From Otatea glauca (Eukaryota; Streptophyta; Magnoliopsida; Poales; Poaceae): 64,000 nucleotides of DNA. The stretch lies in NCBI GenBank assembly GCA_036346275.1, contig CM070723.1, positions 33,486,176-33,550,175 of the forward strand. The letters are read 5' to 3'. A program made the position numbers and the translations under genes. Of the stretch, positions 22,499 to 33,973 are shown one piece after another. The notes under the pieces were generated by a model, which saw only the letters and a program-made list of their open reading frames with translations, was not told the origin of the DNA and searched no databases. The stretch's first letter is position 1. Every line of letters starts with the position of its first letter.

Positions 22499-25053
22499 CA
22501 CTGAATGAATCCTTTTCCAATTCAATCAACGTGGAGCATCTCTGTGACCATCTAAACACAACCCTTGCCCCGTTCACCACCAGAACAACCCAAGTCACCA
22601 GGCCACCATGCGCCTTCTTCCTCCTGGCCGATGTATGGTGGCGGCTCACCTCAGCTAACCTCCGATCAAACCAAGCACAAAAATGCAATCCCTTGACTCC
22701 CTTGATGCTTTTTCTCCTGTTGATTAGAGCTAATAAAGCGCTTTCCTCTTCTTCTCCAGCTAACCACCGATCCCAATGCTGCAGGCTCCCAGTGGTGGTG
22801 CATTCTGATTAATACCAATCACACCTTAGGCCACAAACCACTTCGCTGAGCCACTCTCCTGCTCCACTGCCCGCCTGCCGGTCGATCCCGGCCTCGCCTT
22901 GCCACCGACACCATGCAATAGGCACCGCCCCAGCACTTCCTCTATTTTGTCTCTCTGATCGACGGGTCCCCTTCGTCAGATAGTGCACGATTAGACCCAT
23001 TCAAACCGGTAAAGGCGCCTTCGTTTCAGTCAAAGCGTATTTTCCATTTTTCATACAATTTTCAAACCGAACCACATTCACATATTAGTAACTTTTGTAT
23101 TTTAATGCCAATTCTAGTAAAATAAAATTATAAATTCATTTAAAATCATGAAGATTTAAAATATCCAAAAATATTTAATTATACATCACAGTTTGATTTA
23201 TTTGAAATAAAGTTTATATAAAACCCTATTATGGACACTATTGCATATATGAAAAATATAACTCTTGAAAATATGAGATAAATTTATATAAGCTCTTGTA
23301 ACCATAAGAAACTCATTCGTGCAAAAATATTTCATTTTTAAACTTATTTTGGATCATAAGAAATTAAAGCTTAAGTAAAACCTAAAATGGTTGTTAATAA
23401 GAATATGCAAACCATTACTCCTAAAATCATGAACTTAATTATGGAAAATTCTGACACCTAATATGCTCCATTTTAGTAAAAATATATAGATTTGAATCTA
23501 GTTTGTATCAAATCTGAAAATATTTAGTTTTCAACTCATGAAAATGAAAATAGTTAAAACTTGGACCATATAAATTGAAATAATGGCAAAACCAATTTCT
23601 ATGTTTCATTAGGACCCCAATACCCCTGTATATGCAAAAACATTTCATGCTTATTTAGGTTTAGATTAAGTTTATCATAAGTCATGGATGTTAGGCTCAT
23701 ATGATAATATAGCCCAATAGCTCAAATAGATGTTTATAAATAGAAAATCCATTTATTCTCACTGTAAGTCCAGAATAACTAAAAATAAATAATGCTTAGC
23801 TCAATCTGAACTAATATCTTTAAATAGCTTAGCTTGCTATGTATAAAAGGTTAATGCATGCATAAGTGATAGATGATTAGTATATAGATAGTTCCTTGAT
23901 AAATGCAAATGAAAAAGAAAAGCTCTTTAGGACCATATGATATAATGCAATGAAAATGATTATAATAAATTATAATTGTAATATCGCAGATCTTTTTCCA
24001 GGATAAGGAAATTTCAGTCGGGGTGTGGGTCCCTTTTAGAAGACTGTCTCGGCAGTTTGGTGGGCCTGTCTGTGAGCTTCAGGGTTTAATTTTAGGCCGT
24101 GTGGGGGGAAGTTTCCTAATTTTCTCCCCCACCTAACCCCATATTTTTCTCTTTTTCCCTCCTGGCTCCTCCCTTAGCTAGCAGCTTCCCTCCCCATCCA
24201 TCTTCTTTGGTTTCTCCTCTAGATGCACCAAGCTTGGACATTCCACTTCTTGCTCCCAGCCAAGCCCTCAAGCTGTGCCTCCTCCTCCTCCAAGCCAGGG
24301 CGCCTCTTCCTCCCTGGAGCAGTAGCCAAGGCTTTTCTTCCTCCCGGGAGCAGCAGCCAAGGCTTCTCTTCCTCCTCCTCCCTGGCCGGCCAAAGCTCCT
24401 CCAACCGGTACCCTCCCAGCCCTAGCCGAGCTCCTCCAGCCAGTCCTCATCTTCTTCCTCCCTTGCTCTTTGGAGGTAAGTGAATGTGAGGGCTTCCTAA
24501 GGTCTTGGATGGGTTTAGTGCTGGGTATTTGAGAGATTTGGATGTTCTAAGGTTCGGAGATTTGGGGGGGAATGGTGGATCTAAAGTTGGGGGAAGTTCT
24601 GAAATTTCGCGGGCTGAGCAAACCCTGTTTTTGGAGCTGTGATTTGAGGTCTTTCAATGCATTTCCTGGAGGGTTGTAAGTAGAAGAAATTGTAGATTAT
24701 AGTCTTAAGTTTATTTAAAGTCTAAGAACATGATTTTTGGTTCATCCATTTAGAAGATATGTTTGTTTTCGTGACTGCTGTCCAGAACTTACTGCTGATG
24801 TCGGTAGTCTCGGTTTCGTGCTATTTTGGGCAATCTAGCGCCATTTTCTGAGGGGTTGGCTGTAGAATTAGTTGTAGATATTTCTCTCATGGTTATTTAG
24901 AGTATAAGAACTCAATTTTTGGATTAGCCATTTAGGAGTTATGAATATCTTTGTACCTGCTGCTCAGAATGTGATTACTTACTATTCAAAGTTATGTCTG
25001 AATTTGTGATAGCTTCGTTTTTATGTTGATTTGAGCTATTTAGTGTCATTTCT
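22499..25053 (+). other. Repeat-derived region, LTR-like composition
   Basis: A GC-richer block (22499-22980), an AT-rich block (22990-23990), a pyrimidine-rich block (24000-24480) ending in a donor-like GGTAAGTGAATG, then a tandem-repeated AT-rich part. This resembles U3/R/U5 of long gypsy LTRs, but no terminal motifs were found. The serine/proline-rich frames at 24207-24483 are products of composition. It is interrupted at 25054 by repeat H. Confidence 0.4.
24645..25053 (+). repeat. Tandem repeat of about 190 bp, third copy truncated
   Basis: Copy 1 starts near 24645 (TCAATGCATTTCCTGGAGGG), copy 2 near 24827 (CTAGCGCCATTTTCTGAGGGG) and copy 3 near 25033 (TTTAGTGTCATTTCTTG). They share TGTAGATTATAG/TGTAGATATTTC, TCTAAGAAC/TATAAGAAC and CCATTTAGAAG/CCATTTAGGAG blocks. 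Copy 3 is cut by the start of repeat H. Confidence 0.55.
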
Positions 25054-25658
25054 TGTGGGCACCCAGAAACACGAATCGATCCTTGCTTGTGCGTTGGACT
25101 CAGAGGTGACACACATACTCCACTTAAGTGTATAATCACTGTCACCCAAAAGTCCCGTGCACGGAGTATTATCCAGATGGCCCTCACCCAAGCAAATATG
25201 AGCCACCTAGTTGCACCGTACACACTTTCGCAACTAAGGGAGTTTCGATTCCATTCCGAACAACTATACCGGGATTGAAAGCAACTCATCCAAGCATAGT
25301 ACTCACCGTCCATCTCAGAACCTTGGTATCGCCCACACTCACCAAGGAGAGCGCGAGCAATAGTCAGAGAATGACGACCACTCGAGTTTATGCATTAGAT
25401 AGTTGAAAACAATTTCAGGTACCCGGATATGTGTCTAGTGCTAGTTCCCAAAATCAACGCCTAGCACTCACATATCCCACATTCGAGATGTATCGCAACA
25501 CATATACACAAGACTATGTAGTTGTTATAGCATAAAAATGAACTAGAACTAGTACAACTTCTTACTATTACAAGTAGTGGCCGACCGGTCAAATATTACA
25601 AGTCCATAAGTAAAGTGTAGCGGAAATAACACATATAACAAAAGCGGGACAGCAGTAT
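25054..25658 (+). repeat. Repeat H, first part (interrupted copy)
   Basis: Begins TGTGGGCACCCAGAAAC and aligns closely with the reverse complement of 63110-63695. It is cut at 25658 by CRM-like element 2 and resumes at 33272. The TG start suggests it is an LTR of an unidentified family, but that is inference. Confidence 0.75.
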
Positions 25659-26592
25659 TGATGAGGACATCACTTCTATGGATATAGCCACACCTGCAAA
25701 TCCATGACCTACACATCAATCGGTCCCCGCTGCTGTAATACAAGGACCGATTACTCGAGCTCGCGCACGTCAACTCAATTACCAGGTGAGTGCATTCCTC
25801 AGGCTTCATACAAATATTTTAATGGATGGAATGCTATTTAATTCTTGTGATAATGTCCTTTGCCTCAGGAACTTGGGTGAGGAACCAACCAAGATGAAGG
25901 ATAGAAGAGAAGTGCACGAGTTGGGTTCAGATTCGACTCCAGGACAGGGCTGACTTGTTTCGGCCGCACTGACTACATCCATACTCTGTTTTGGGTGTTC
26001 TTGTACTTCACTGAAAGCTTATCAAGTCTACTTTCCAACGGATCTGGAAACATATCCAAACTCCTTCTGTGTCGACAGGAATCGTCCAAACAAGAAGTGT
26101 CATTTTTTCAATCTGAATCAAAAGTGGGCCTTTGGCCTTGTAACAAGGAAAGCGCACTTAACGCTGCACCCTAGGGTTCCTAGATGCCTCTCCACAATAT
26201 AAACAGCCAGCCTCTGCCATTAGATAGTGGGTTTTCTTTTAGATTAAAGATAGAAGTTGCTACTTCTTGTAATCGCGCGTGTTGGCTAAACCGCCCGAAT
26301 TACTCGTCTTCGGAAATCCCTCTTTGTGATTCTGACTGAATTCATGGTTTCAATTCTAATTTCAGTTGCTTGTTCATCTTGTTCTTGCGTGTTCTTTGAT
26401 TGCTTGCAGGGACAAAGGCCTTCGTGGTCAGGTTGATCGTGCACCAGCAAGATCAATAACAACTTCGGGAGTCGGTGTAACGATTGCTAAGGCGCATCGT
26501 CTGGGGACGGTGTAGTCGGATCGCCAACATCTTCTCTCTCCCAATCGAAACTATTTCCTCTCATCGAAAGGTCGGGACCTATCCTTCTATCA
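25659..26592 (+). repeat. 5' LTR of CRM-like element 2
   Basis: 934 bp, TGATGAGGACATCAC...CTTCTATCA. It includes a duplicate of the pol C-terminal coding region at its start and an AATATAAACAGCCAG promoter-like block near 26200. It pairs with 32334-33266. Confidence 0.9.
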
Positions 26593-26594
26593 CG

Positions 26595-26606
26595 TGGTAT
26601 CAGAGC
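26595..26606 (+). other. Primer-binding site of CRM-like element 2
   Basis: TGGTATCAGAGC, complementary to initiator methionine tRNA, two bases after the 5' LTR. Confidence 0.9.
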
Positions 26607-27607
26607 TCAAGGTTGATCGGTGAGAGATTTTTTTCCATCCTTTAATTTTCCTACAGTCCAGAAAACCATAAAAAAATAGGCGATTAGATCTCCATTGTCC
26701 AAAACAGTTTGTGCGCTTGCTTTTGCTACTTAGTTCTCGGCTTGTAGAATTTATAGTTGCTTCAACGAGTCAAGTTGCTGGTCTTTAGTTTCAGCCTTTA
26801 GAGTTTCGACTTCAGGTCACGCTTTTATCACAGTTGCGTTCATAATTTGAGTCGTATTCTGTTAGTAGATCAGATCGAAGTTGAGTTTATTTTTGTCTAG
26901 TGTGGGAGATCAGATTGGGTCGCCAATTTCCTTGCTTTGTTTACTAATCCGCGTGATTCTCTGTGTTTACCAAAGTAGATATCAGTTTCCAAATATATAA
27001 AAAAAGAGGCCGGTGCAGATATAAGAGCCGCACCAAATCAAGGAGATTTTAAAAAATGGCAAGTGCACATAGAAAAAGCTGTACCAAATCAGAGAAGAAA
27101 AGGCAAGTGCAAATTTCAAAAGCCGCACTAGATCGTTTGCAAATCAAAGTTCAGAGAGAGAGAGAGAGAGTCATTTGTGCAGATTTCAATTTTAGGGTCT
27201 CTTGAGTTCATCTAAGATAGTTTTGTGACGCCCCCCAAAAAAAAGAGAGGTAGCTTGCTGTTTTGGGTATTTCGGTGGCAACGTTTGTGTCTCGGCTCGC
27301 GTCTCTAGTACGGTTTGGGACTAGGACCAGCATGGTACCGTCGAAGAACGTTTATTCAGTTTGCTATGACTAACATGGTGAAGGTTACTCCTTGTGCTAT
27401 TTCAGCCACCTATAGCTCCACAAATTGTCTCCTACTCTCTGAAGTTGTTTGTCTTGTGGGTGGCCATCACCTCCTTGCTGAGCTTGGTAAAACAGGTAAG
27501 AACTTGTTTGAACCAGTTGAGAGTGAGCGACTTGACACCAGTCCACCCCTTGTAGATAGGGACAATCTTGTTACTTTGTAGTACCTATTTTTTTGTTTAC
27601 TCTAACC
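26607..27607 (+). other. 5' leader of CRM-like element 2
   Basis: One kilobase of mostly non-coding leader. A GA-dinucleotide run lies near 27150. A frame at 27315-27581 ends VESERLDTSPPLVDRDNLVTL, 27 bp before the gag ATG, and shares this end with the leader of element 1. It is in a different frame from gag. Confidence 0.55.
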
Positions 27608-28827
27608 ATGGCAGGATCGGAAGCCGATAAATTGGGACAACATTCACCTCGCACACGGGGAATCATACAGCACTTCGAGCGTCAAATGAGGCTGCACACC
27701 GATGCGCTTGATGAGGACGTTCGTGTTACCAATGACCACCTTGGTCAATTGGAGGCAGTTCAAATTGACACCAACACCAAAATCACCGCATTGGAGGCTT
27801 TTGTGGGAGCAATCAACACCTCTCTTGCAGCATTCTTGCAGCGACTTGAGGAGAGGGATCGTGGACACCCAGCTGATGGACATGTGAGCAGCGTTGTAGG
27901 TGACAATGAACAGGACTATGCAGCGGACATCGAAGTTGAGGAAGAGGAGGATGATAGACCACGATGACAGCTACAACGCAAACGTCATGGTATGGGTTTT
28001 CGACCACCACGACGACAGGTACGTGAACATGATGACTCACTAGGATCAATCAAATTCACTATGCCACCATTTGATGGGAAATATGACCCTGATGCATACC
28101 TCACTTGGGAACTAGCTGTAGATCAGAAATTTGCTTGCTATGATTTTCCTGAACACAAAAGGGTTAGGGCTGCAACTAGTGAGTTTACTGATTTTGCTTC
28201 TGATTGCTGGCACGAGTATCATAGTAAGACCCCAAATAATGTGCCGCAAACTTGGGATGCTTTGAAAAAGATCATGCGAGCTAGATTTGTTCCTTCATAT
28301 ATGCACGTGATTTGTTACATAAACTGCAGCAATTGAGACAAGGTAGCAAATCTGTAGAAGAGTATTATCAGGAACTACAAATAGGCATGTTGCGTTGTGG
28401 GTTAGATGAAGAAGAGGAAACTGCTATTGCTAGATTTATGGGAGGGCTGACCCGTGAAATTCAGGACATAATAGCTTACAAGGAATACAATTCTATCACT
28501 CGTTTATTCCATCTTGCTTGTAAAGCTGAAAGGGAAGTGTAGGGGCGTCGTACTAGGACTAATGTTTCTGCAGGTCAGACTACATCATGGCAACCACGTA
28601 CCTCAGCTGCTGCTCCAAACCGTGCATCTCCACAAGGTGCCACTAGCAGCCTGCCACACACACCTCCAATGAAATCAATACCGCGGGCATCTGAGGCAAC
28701 AAAGGGGTCAGCACCAACACCCGCCAAGAGTGTTTCATCCGTTGCATCAACTGGAAGAACGAAGGATATTCAGTGCCTACAATGCAAAGGGTTTGGGCAT
28801 GGGAGGTAAGATTGCCCAAGCAAACGT
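27608..28827 (+). pseudogene. gag of CRM-like element 2
   Basis: ATG at 27608 (MAGSEADKLGQHSPRTRG), a predicted coiled coil, an acidic stretch, then the gag core (FTMPPFDGKYDPDAYLTWEL, VPQTWDALKKIMRARFVPS, VEEYYQELQIGMLRCGL) and a CCHC knuckle (CLQCKGFGHGR...DCP). Lesions are TGA at 27965, a one-base loss near 28300, TAG at 28540 and TAA inside the knuckle at 28807. Confidence 0.85.
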
Positions 28828-29660
28828 GTGCTGATTGTACGGGATAATGGTGAGTATTCTTCTGCTAGTGATTTGGATAATGTGACATATGCTATGCTTG
28901 CCGCTGACCATGCAGGTAGTGGAGATGATAAGGAAGAACATATTGGTGCTGAAGATGTAGAACATTACGAGAGCCTTGTTGTGAGGCGTGTGTTGAGTGC
29001 CCAAATGGGGAAGGCCGAACAGAACCAACGACATAAGTTGTTTCAAACCAAGTGTGTGGTCATGGAGCGCTCATGCCGTGTCATCATTGATGGGGGTAGC
29101 TGCAACAACTTAGCAAGTTCTGAGATGGTTCAAAAGCTTGAGCTGAAAACAAGCCCTTATCCACAACCGTACTACATCCAATGGTTTAATAACAGCGGTA
29201 AGATAAAGGTAACACGGCTGGTAAGAGTGCACTTCGCAATTGGTTCATATCATGACTATATTGACTACGATGTTGTGCCAATGCAAGCATGTTCTATGTT
29301 GTTCGGTAGGCCATGGCAGTATGATAAAGACACCTTGCATCATGGTAGAACTAATCAGTACTCTTTTGTGCATAAAGAGAAGAAAATTGTATTACATCCT
29401 ATGTCTCCTAAAGCCATTTTGAGGGATGAACTTGCTAGAGCCAGCAAAGAAAAAAATCTGAAACATGCAAAGAGTGGAAATCAGATTGTAGCAAAGGACT
29501 TTGAACAACATAAAGAGGGCAAATCTAAATCTGTTCATGAGAGGAAAGATGAGATTAAACTAAACGGTGCTTGTTTACTTGCTTCCAAATCTGATTTAAA
29601 TGAGTTGAATGATAGCTCTGTTGTTTGCTATGCTTTGGTTTGCAAGGAAGCTTTATTTTC
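28828..29660 (+). pseudogene. Aspartic protease region of CRM-like element 2
   Basis: Active site IIDGGSCNNLAS with DGGS at 29089-29100, followed by the same conserved blocks as in element 1 (LVRVHFAIGSYHDYID, MLFGRPWQYDKDTLHH). It is open into the RT region. A lysine/glutamate-rich linker follows (about 29440-29560). Confidence 0.85.
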
Positions 29661-30500
29661 ATTTGAAGATACATCCTCTTCTTTGCCTCCTGCTGTCATT
29701 AATCTTTTGCAGGAGAACATCGATGTTTTTCCAAGGGAGGTGCCACCGGGACTGCCACCAATCCGTGGAATTGAGCATCAAATTGACCTCATCCCCGGGG
29801 CCTCCTTGCCAAACCGTGCGCCATACAGAACCAATCCAGAAGAAACCAAGGAGATACAACGCCAGTTGCAAGAATTGCTTGACAAAGGGTATGTGCGCGA
29901 ATATCTTAGTCCATATGCTATTCCAGTACTTTTAGTGCCCAAGAAAGATGGATCGTGGCGCATGTGTGTGGATTGTAGGGCAATTAACAACATTACAATG
30001 AGATATCGTCATCCTATTCCTAGGTTAGCTGATATGCTTGATGAATTGAGTGGCTCTATTGTGTTCTCTAAGATCGATTTGCATAGTGGATACCACCAGA
30101 TTCGCAAGAAATTGGGGGATGAATGAAAAACAGCTTTTAAAACAAAATTTGGATTGTATGAGTGGTTAGTAATGCCCTTTGGACTCACTAATGCACCCAG
30201 CACTTTCATGAGATTAATAAATGAGGTTCTGCATCATTTCATTAGAAAATTTGTGGTGGTCTACTTTGATGATATTCTGATTTATTGCAGAACTCTCGAA
30301 CAACATCTTGATCATTTGCGTGCTGTTTTTCATGCTTTACGTGATGCTCGTTTATTTGGTAACCTTGAGAAGTGAACCTTTTGCACGGATCTAGTCTCTT
30401 TTCTTGGCTATGTTGTTACTCTGTAGGGAATTGAAGTTGATCAAGCCAAGGCTGAAGCAATACATAGCTGGCCGGTTCCAACAACGGTCACACAGGTGCG
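29661..30500 (+). pseudogene. Reverse transcriptase of CRM-like element 2
   Basis: [51 protein letters not shown] and the catalytic YFDDILIY (30262-30285) are visible. Stops at 30124, 30373 and 30424 interrupt the frame. Palm and finger motifs are otherwise in the expected order for a Ty3/gypsy RT. Confidence 0.9.
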
Positions 30501-31230
30501 AAGTTTCTTAGGACTTCCTAGATTCTATCGTTGCTTTGTGAAGAATTTCAGCACCACCGCTGCACCATTACACGAGCTCACTAAGAAGGAAGTGCTGTTT
30601 GCTTGGGGCAAAGAACAAGAGAACGCTTTCAGCATGTTGAAAGATAAGTTGACACATGCACCACTTCTCCAATTGCCAGATTTCAATAAAACCTTTGAAC
30701 TCGAATGTGATGCTAGTGGAATTGGATTTGGGAGGTGTGTTGTTGCAGGAAGGAAAACCTGTTGCTTATTTTAGTGAGAAATTGAGTGGGCCTAGTTTGA
30801 ACTATTCCACTTATGATAAGGAGTTATATGCGCTAGTTCGAACTTTGGAAACATGGCAACATTATTTTTGGCCCAAGGAATTTGTAATACATTCTGATCA
30901 AGAGTCACTAAAGCATATTCGAAGTCAAGGGAAACTAAACCGTAGGCATGCTAAGTGGGTTGAATTCATTGAATCTTTTCCTTATGTCATTAAACACAAA
31001 AGGGGAAAGGAGAATGTTATTGCTGATGCTTTGTCTAGGCGATATGCTATGCTGTCCCAACTTGACTTCAAGATTTTTGGGCTGGAAACGATTAAAGGGC
31101 AATATGAGCATGGTGCTGATTTTAAGGATGTATTGCTAAATTGTAAAGAGGGAAAAATGTGGAATAAATTTGTCCTCAATAATGGGTTTGTGTTTAGAGC
31201 TAACAAGCTATGCATTCCAGCTAGCTCCGT
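30501..31230 (+). pseudogene. RNase H of CRM-like element 2
   Basis: [11 protein letters not shown] is followed by a frameshift near 30735, then [39 protein letters not shown] and [15 protein letters not shown], the standard gypsy RNase H pattern. A single RNase H domain is present, unlike the Tat elements in this window. Confidence 0.85.
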
Positions 31231-32628
31231 TCGTTTGTTGTTGCTGCAGGAAGCGCATGGAGGTGGGTTGATGGGACATTTTGGTGTGAAGAAGATGGAG
31301 GACATACTTGCTATCCATTTCTTTTGGCTGAAGATGAGGCGGGATGTGGAACGCTTCATCGCTCGTTGCACAACATGTCAGAAAGCTAAGTCACGACTTA
31401 ACCCCCATGGTTTGTACATGCCCCTTCCTGTTCCTAGTGTGCCTTGGGAGGATATCTCTATGGACTTTGTTTTAGGATTGCCTAGAACAAAGAAGGGAGG
31501 GATAGCATTTTTGTGGTAGTGGATAGATTTTCTATGATGGCACACTTCATATCTTGTCATAAGAGTGATGATACTACCCATGTTGCTGATTTGTTTTTCC
31601 GTGAAATTGTTCGATTGAATGGTGTGCCAAACACAATAGTCTTAGATCATGATGCTAAATTTCTTAGCCACTTTTGGAGAACTTTATGGGCTAAATTGGG
31701 GACTAAGCTGTTGTTTTCTACTACTTGTCACCCCCAAACTGATGGTCAAACCGAAGTTGTCAATAGAACATTGTCTACCACGCTTAGGGCTGTCTTAAAA
31801 CAAAACATTAAGATGTAGGAAGAATGCTTGCCTCATATTGAGTTTGCGTATAATCGTTCGCTGCATTCTACTACTAAGTTGTGCCCTTTTGAGATTGTGT
31901 ATGGCTTTGTTTCTCGTGCTCCCATTGATTTATTGCCTATTCCGCCTTCGGAGAAGTTGAATTTTCATGCTACGCAACGTGCTGAACTGATGTTAAAAAT
32001 GCATGAGACAACTAAAGCAAACATTGAGGCTATGAATGAGAAATATAAGCTTGCTGGTAATAAAGGATGGAAACATGTAACTTTTGAACCTAGAGATCTT
32101 GTTTGGTTGCACTTGAGGAAGGATCATTTTCCTGAATTAAGAAAGTCTAAGTTGATGCCTAGAGCTGACGGTCCTTTTAAAGTATTGGAAAAAGTTAACG
32201 ATAATGCATATAAGCTTGAGTTGCCTGCAGATTTTGGGGTCACTCCCACATTTAACACTTCAGATTTAAAGCCATACTTTGGAGACGAGGAAGAACTTGA
32301 GTTGAGGACAACTCCAATGCAAGAAGGGGAATCCAATGAGGACATCACTTCTATGGATATAGCCACACCTGCAAATCCATCACCTACACATCAATCGGCC
32401 CCCGCTGCTGTAATACAAGGACCGATTACTCGAGCTCGCGCACGTCAACTCAATTACCAGGTGAATGCATTCCTCGGGCTTCATACGAATATTTTAATGG
32501 ATGGAATGCTATTTAATTCTTGTGATGATGTCCTTTGCCTCAGGAACTTGGGTGAGGAACCAACCAAGATGAAGGATAGAAGAGAAGTGCACGAGTTGGG
32601 TTCAGATTCGACTCCAGGACATGGCTGA
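31231..32628 (+). pseudogene. Integrase and LTR-overlapping C-terminus of CRM-like element 2
   Basis: Zinc-binding end (H..H in [10 protein letters not shown], then [10 protein letters not shown]), catalytic core [46 protein letters not shown] frameshift lies near 31500 and TAG at 31816. The last frame (31828-32628) crosses into the 3' LTR at 32334 and encodes MDIATPANPSPTHQ and GPITRARARQLNYQVNAFLG there, ending at TGA 32626. Coding inside the LTR is a known trait of some CRM elements. Confidence 0.85.
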
Positions 32629-33266
32629 TTTGTTTCAGCCGCACCGACTACATCCGGACTCCGTTTTGGGCGTTCTTGTACTTCACTGAAAGCTTATCAA
32701 GTCGACTTTCCAAAGGATCTAGAATTACATCCAAACTCCTTCTGAGTCAATAGGAATAGTCCAAACAAGCAGCGTCATGTTTTCAGTCCGAATCAAAAAT
32801 GGGCCTTTGCCCTTGTAACAAGGAAAGCCCATTTAATGCTGCACCTAGGGTTCCTATATGCCTCTCCACAATATAAACAGCCAGCCGCTGCCATTAGATA
32901 GTGGGTTTTCTTTTAGATTAAAGATAGCAGTTGCTACTTCTTGTAATCGCGCGTGTTGGCTAAACCGCCAGAATTACTCATCTTCGGAAACACCTCTTTG
33001 TGATTCTGACTGAATTCGTGGTTTCAATTCTAATTTCAGTTGCTTGTTCATCTTGTTCTTGTGTGTTCTTCGATTGCTTGCAGGGACAAAGGCCTTCGTG
33101 GTCAGGTTGATCGTGCACCAGCAAGATCAATAACAACTTCGGGAGTCGGTGTAACGATTGCTAAGGCGCATCGTCTGGGGATGGTGTAGTCGGATCGCCA
33201 ACGTCTTCTCCCTCCCAATCGAAACTATTCCCTCTCATCGAAAGGTCGGGACCTATCCTTCTATCA
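32334..33266 (+). repeat. 3' LTR of CRM-like element 2
   Basis: 933 bp. The first bases have mutated (CAATGAGG for TGATGAGG). The end is CTTCTATCA, followed by the AGTAT target duplication. The purine run AAGAAGGGGA just before it is the probable polypurine tract. Confidence 0.9.
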
Positions 33267-33271
33267 AGTAT

Positions 33272-33973
33272 GCCCATCCCTACCCAAAGGCAACTGACTT
33301 GGGAAAAACCCAAGTTCATCCTCAACATGTTCGTCGATCCCTGGAGTATAATAAGCATCGTTGGGGCATTCTTCCATTTCATCGTCTATATTATTTTGAT
33401 TAAGCAACCGTGAGTAGACGTATCTATTCGTAAGACTTTAGTGCAAGGAAATATTGTAAATGCAAGCTAGAGCAAGGATAATGAGTTTCTACACTAGTGT
33501 CATTTTCAGCACAGAGCAGATTTTGTTTAACAAGTGAATGTTGCATAAAATGGTAACAGAATTGTAAAGAGCATTTAATAAGAAGCTAATAATAGTAAGT
33601 ACAGTTCATATCCATCATTCCACAACCCTCCTTGGCTGTGAATAGCGAATAAAAACAGCCATCCTTGGCTCCCAAAGTTTTCCATACCAACCTAACACCG
33701 TTCCCAAACGTTTTGGCAAAAGCAAAGACTATACTTGATATTATTTTCCCAAGTTGCTCATGACCGCGAGCACGGCTAATTAATTAGATTTTTAATCTTT
33801 GCAGAGAGTGTACACTTTACCCACATGACACATTCTAGCAATCATGTCAACCATGCCTCGCGATACGTACCGTACCCAATTTGCTAGATTGGGACGAAAC
33901 CGTTCAACTAGTGAAAGCTTAGCCTTGCATCAGCGACAGTGATGTTAAACCCTTGCCATAGTTCCGGAGACCT
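33272..33973 (+). repeat. Repeat H, second part (interrupted copy)
   Basis: Continues the H sequence (TATGCCCATCCCTACCCAA...) that aligns with the reverse complement of 62440-63095. It is interrupted again at 33974 by a CRM-like LTR derivative. It contains no intact gene. The acidic coding-like stretch seen in the inverted copy (EECPDDTYYTPG) is only partly recognisable here. Confidence 0.7.

Larger units (their letters stand above)
25659..33266 (+). mobile_element. CRM-like Ty3/gypsy retrotransposon 2 (plus strand), complete
   Basis: 7.6 kb with 5' LTR 25659-26592, primer-binding site 26595-26606, gag-pol 27608-32628 and 3' LTR 32334-33266. It is flanked by the 5-bp duplication AGTAT (25654-25658 and 33267-33271). 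The uninterrupted relative at about 63095 shows the empty site. The coding is one continuous ancestral gag-pol frame, now with several stops and frameshifts. The 3' end of pol overlaps the 3' LTR by almost 300 nt, as known for CRM elements. LTR start TGATGAGGACATC, initiator-Met-tRNA PBS and lack of a standard chromodomain also fit that lineage. Confidence 0.9.
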
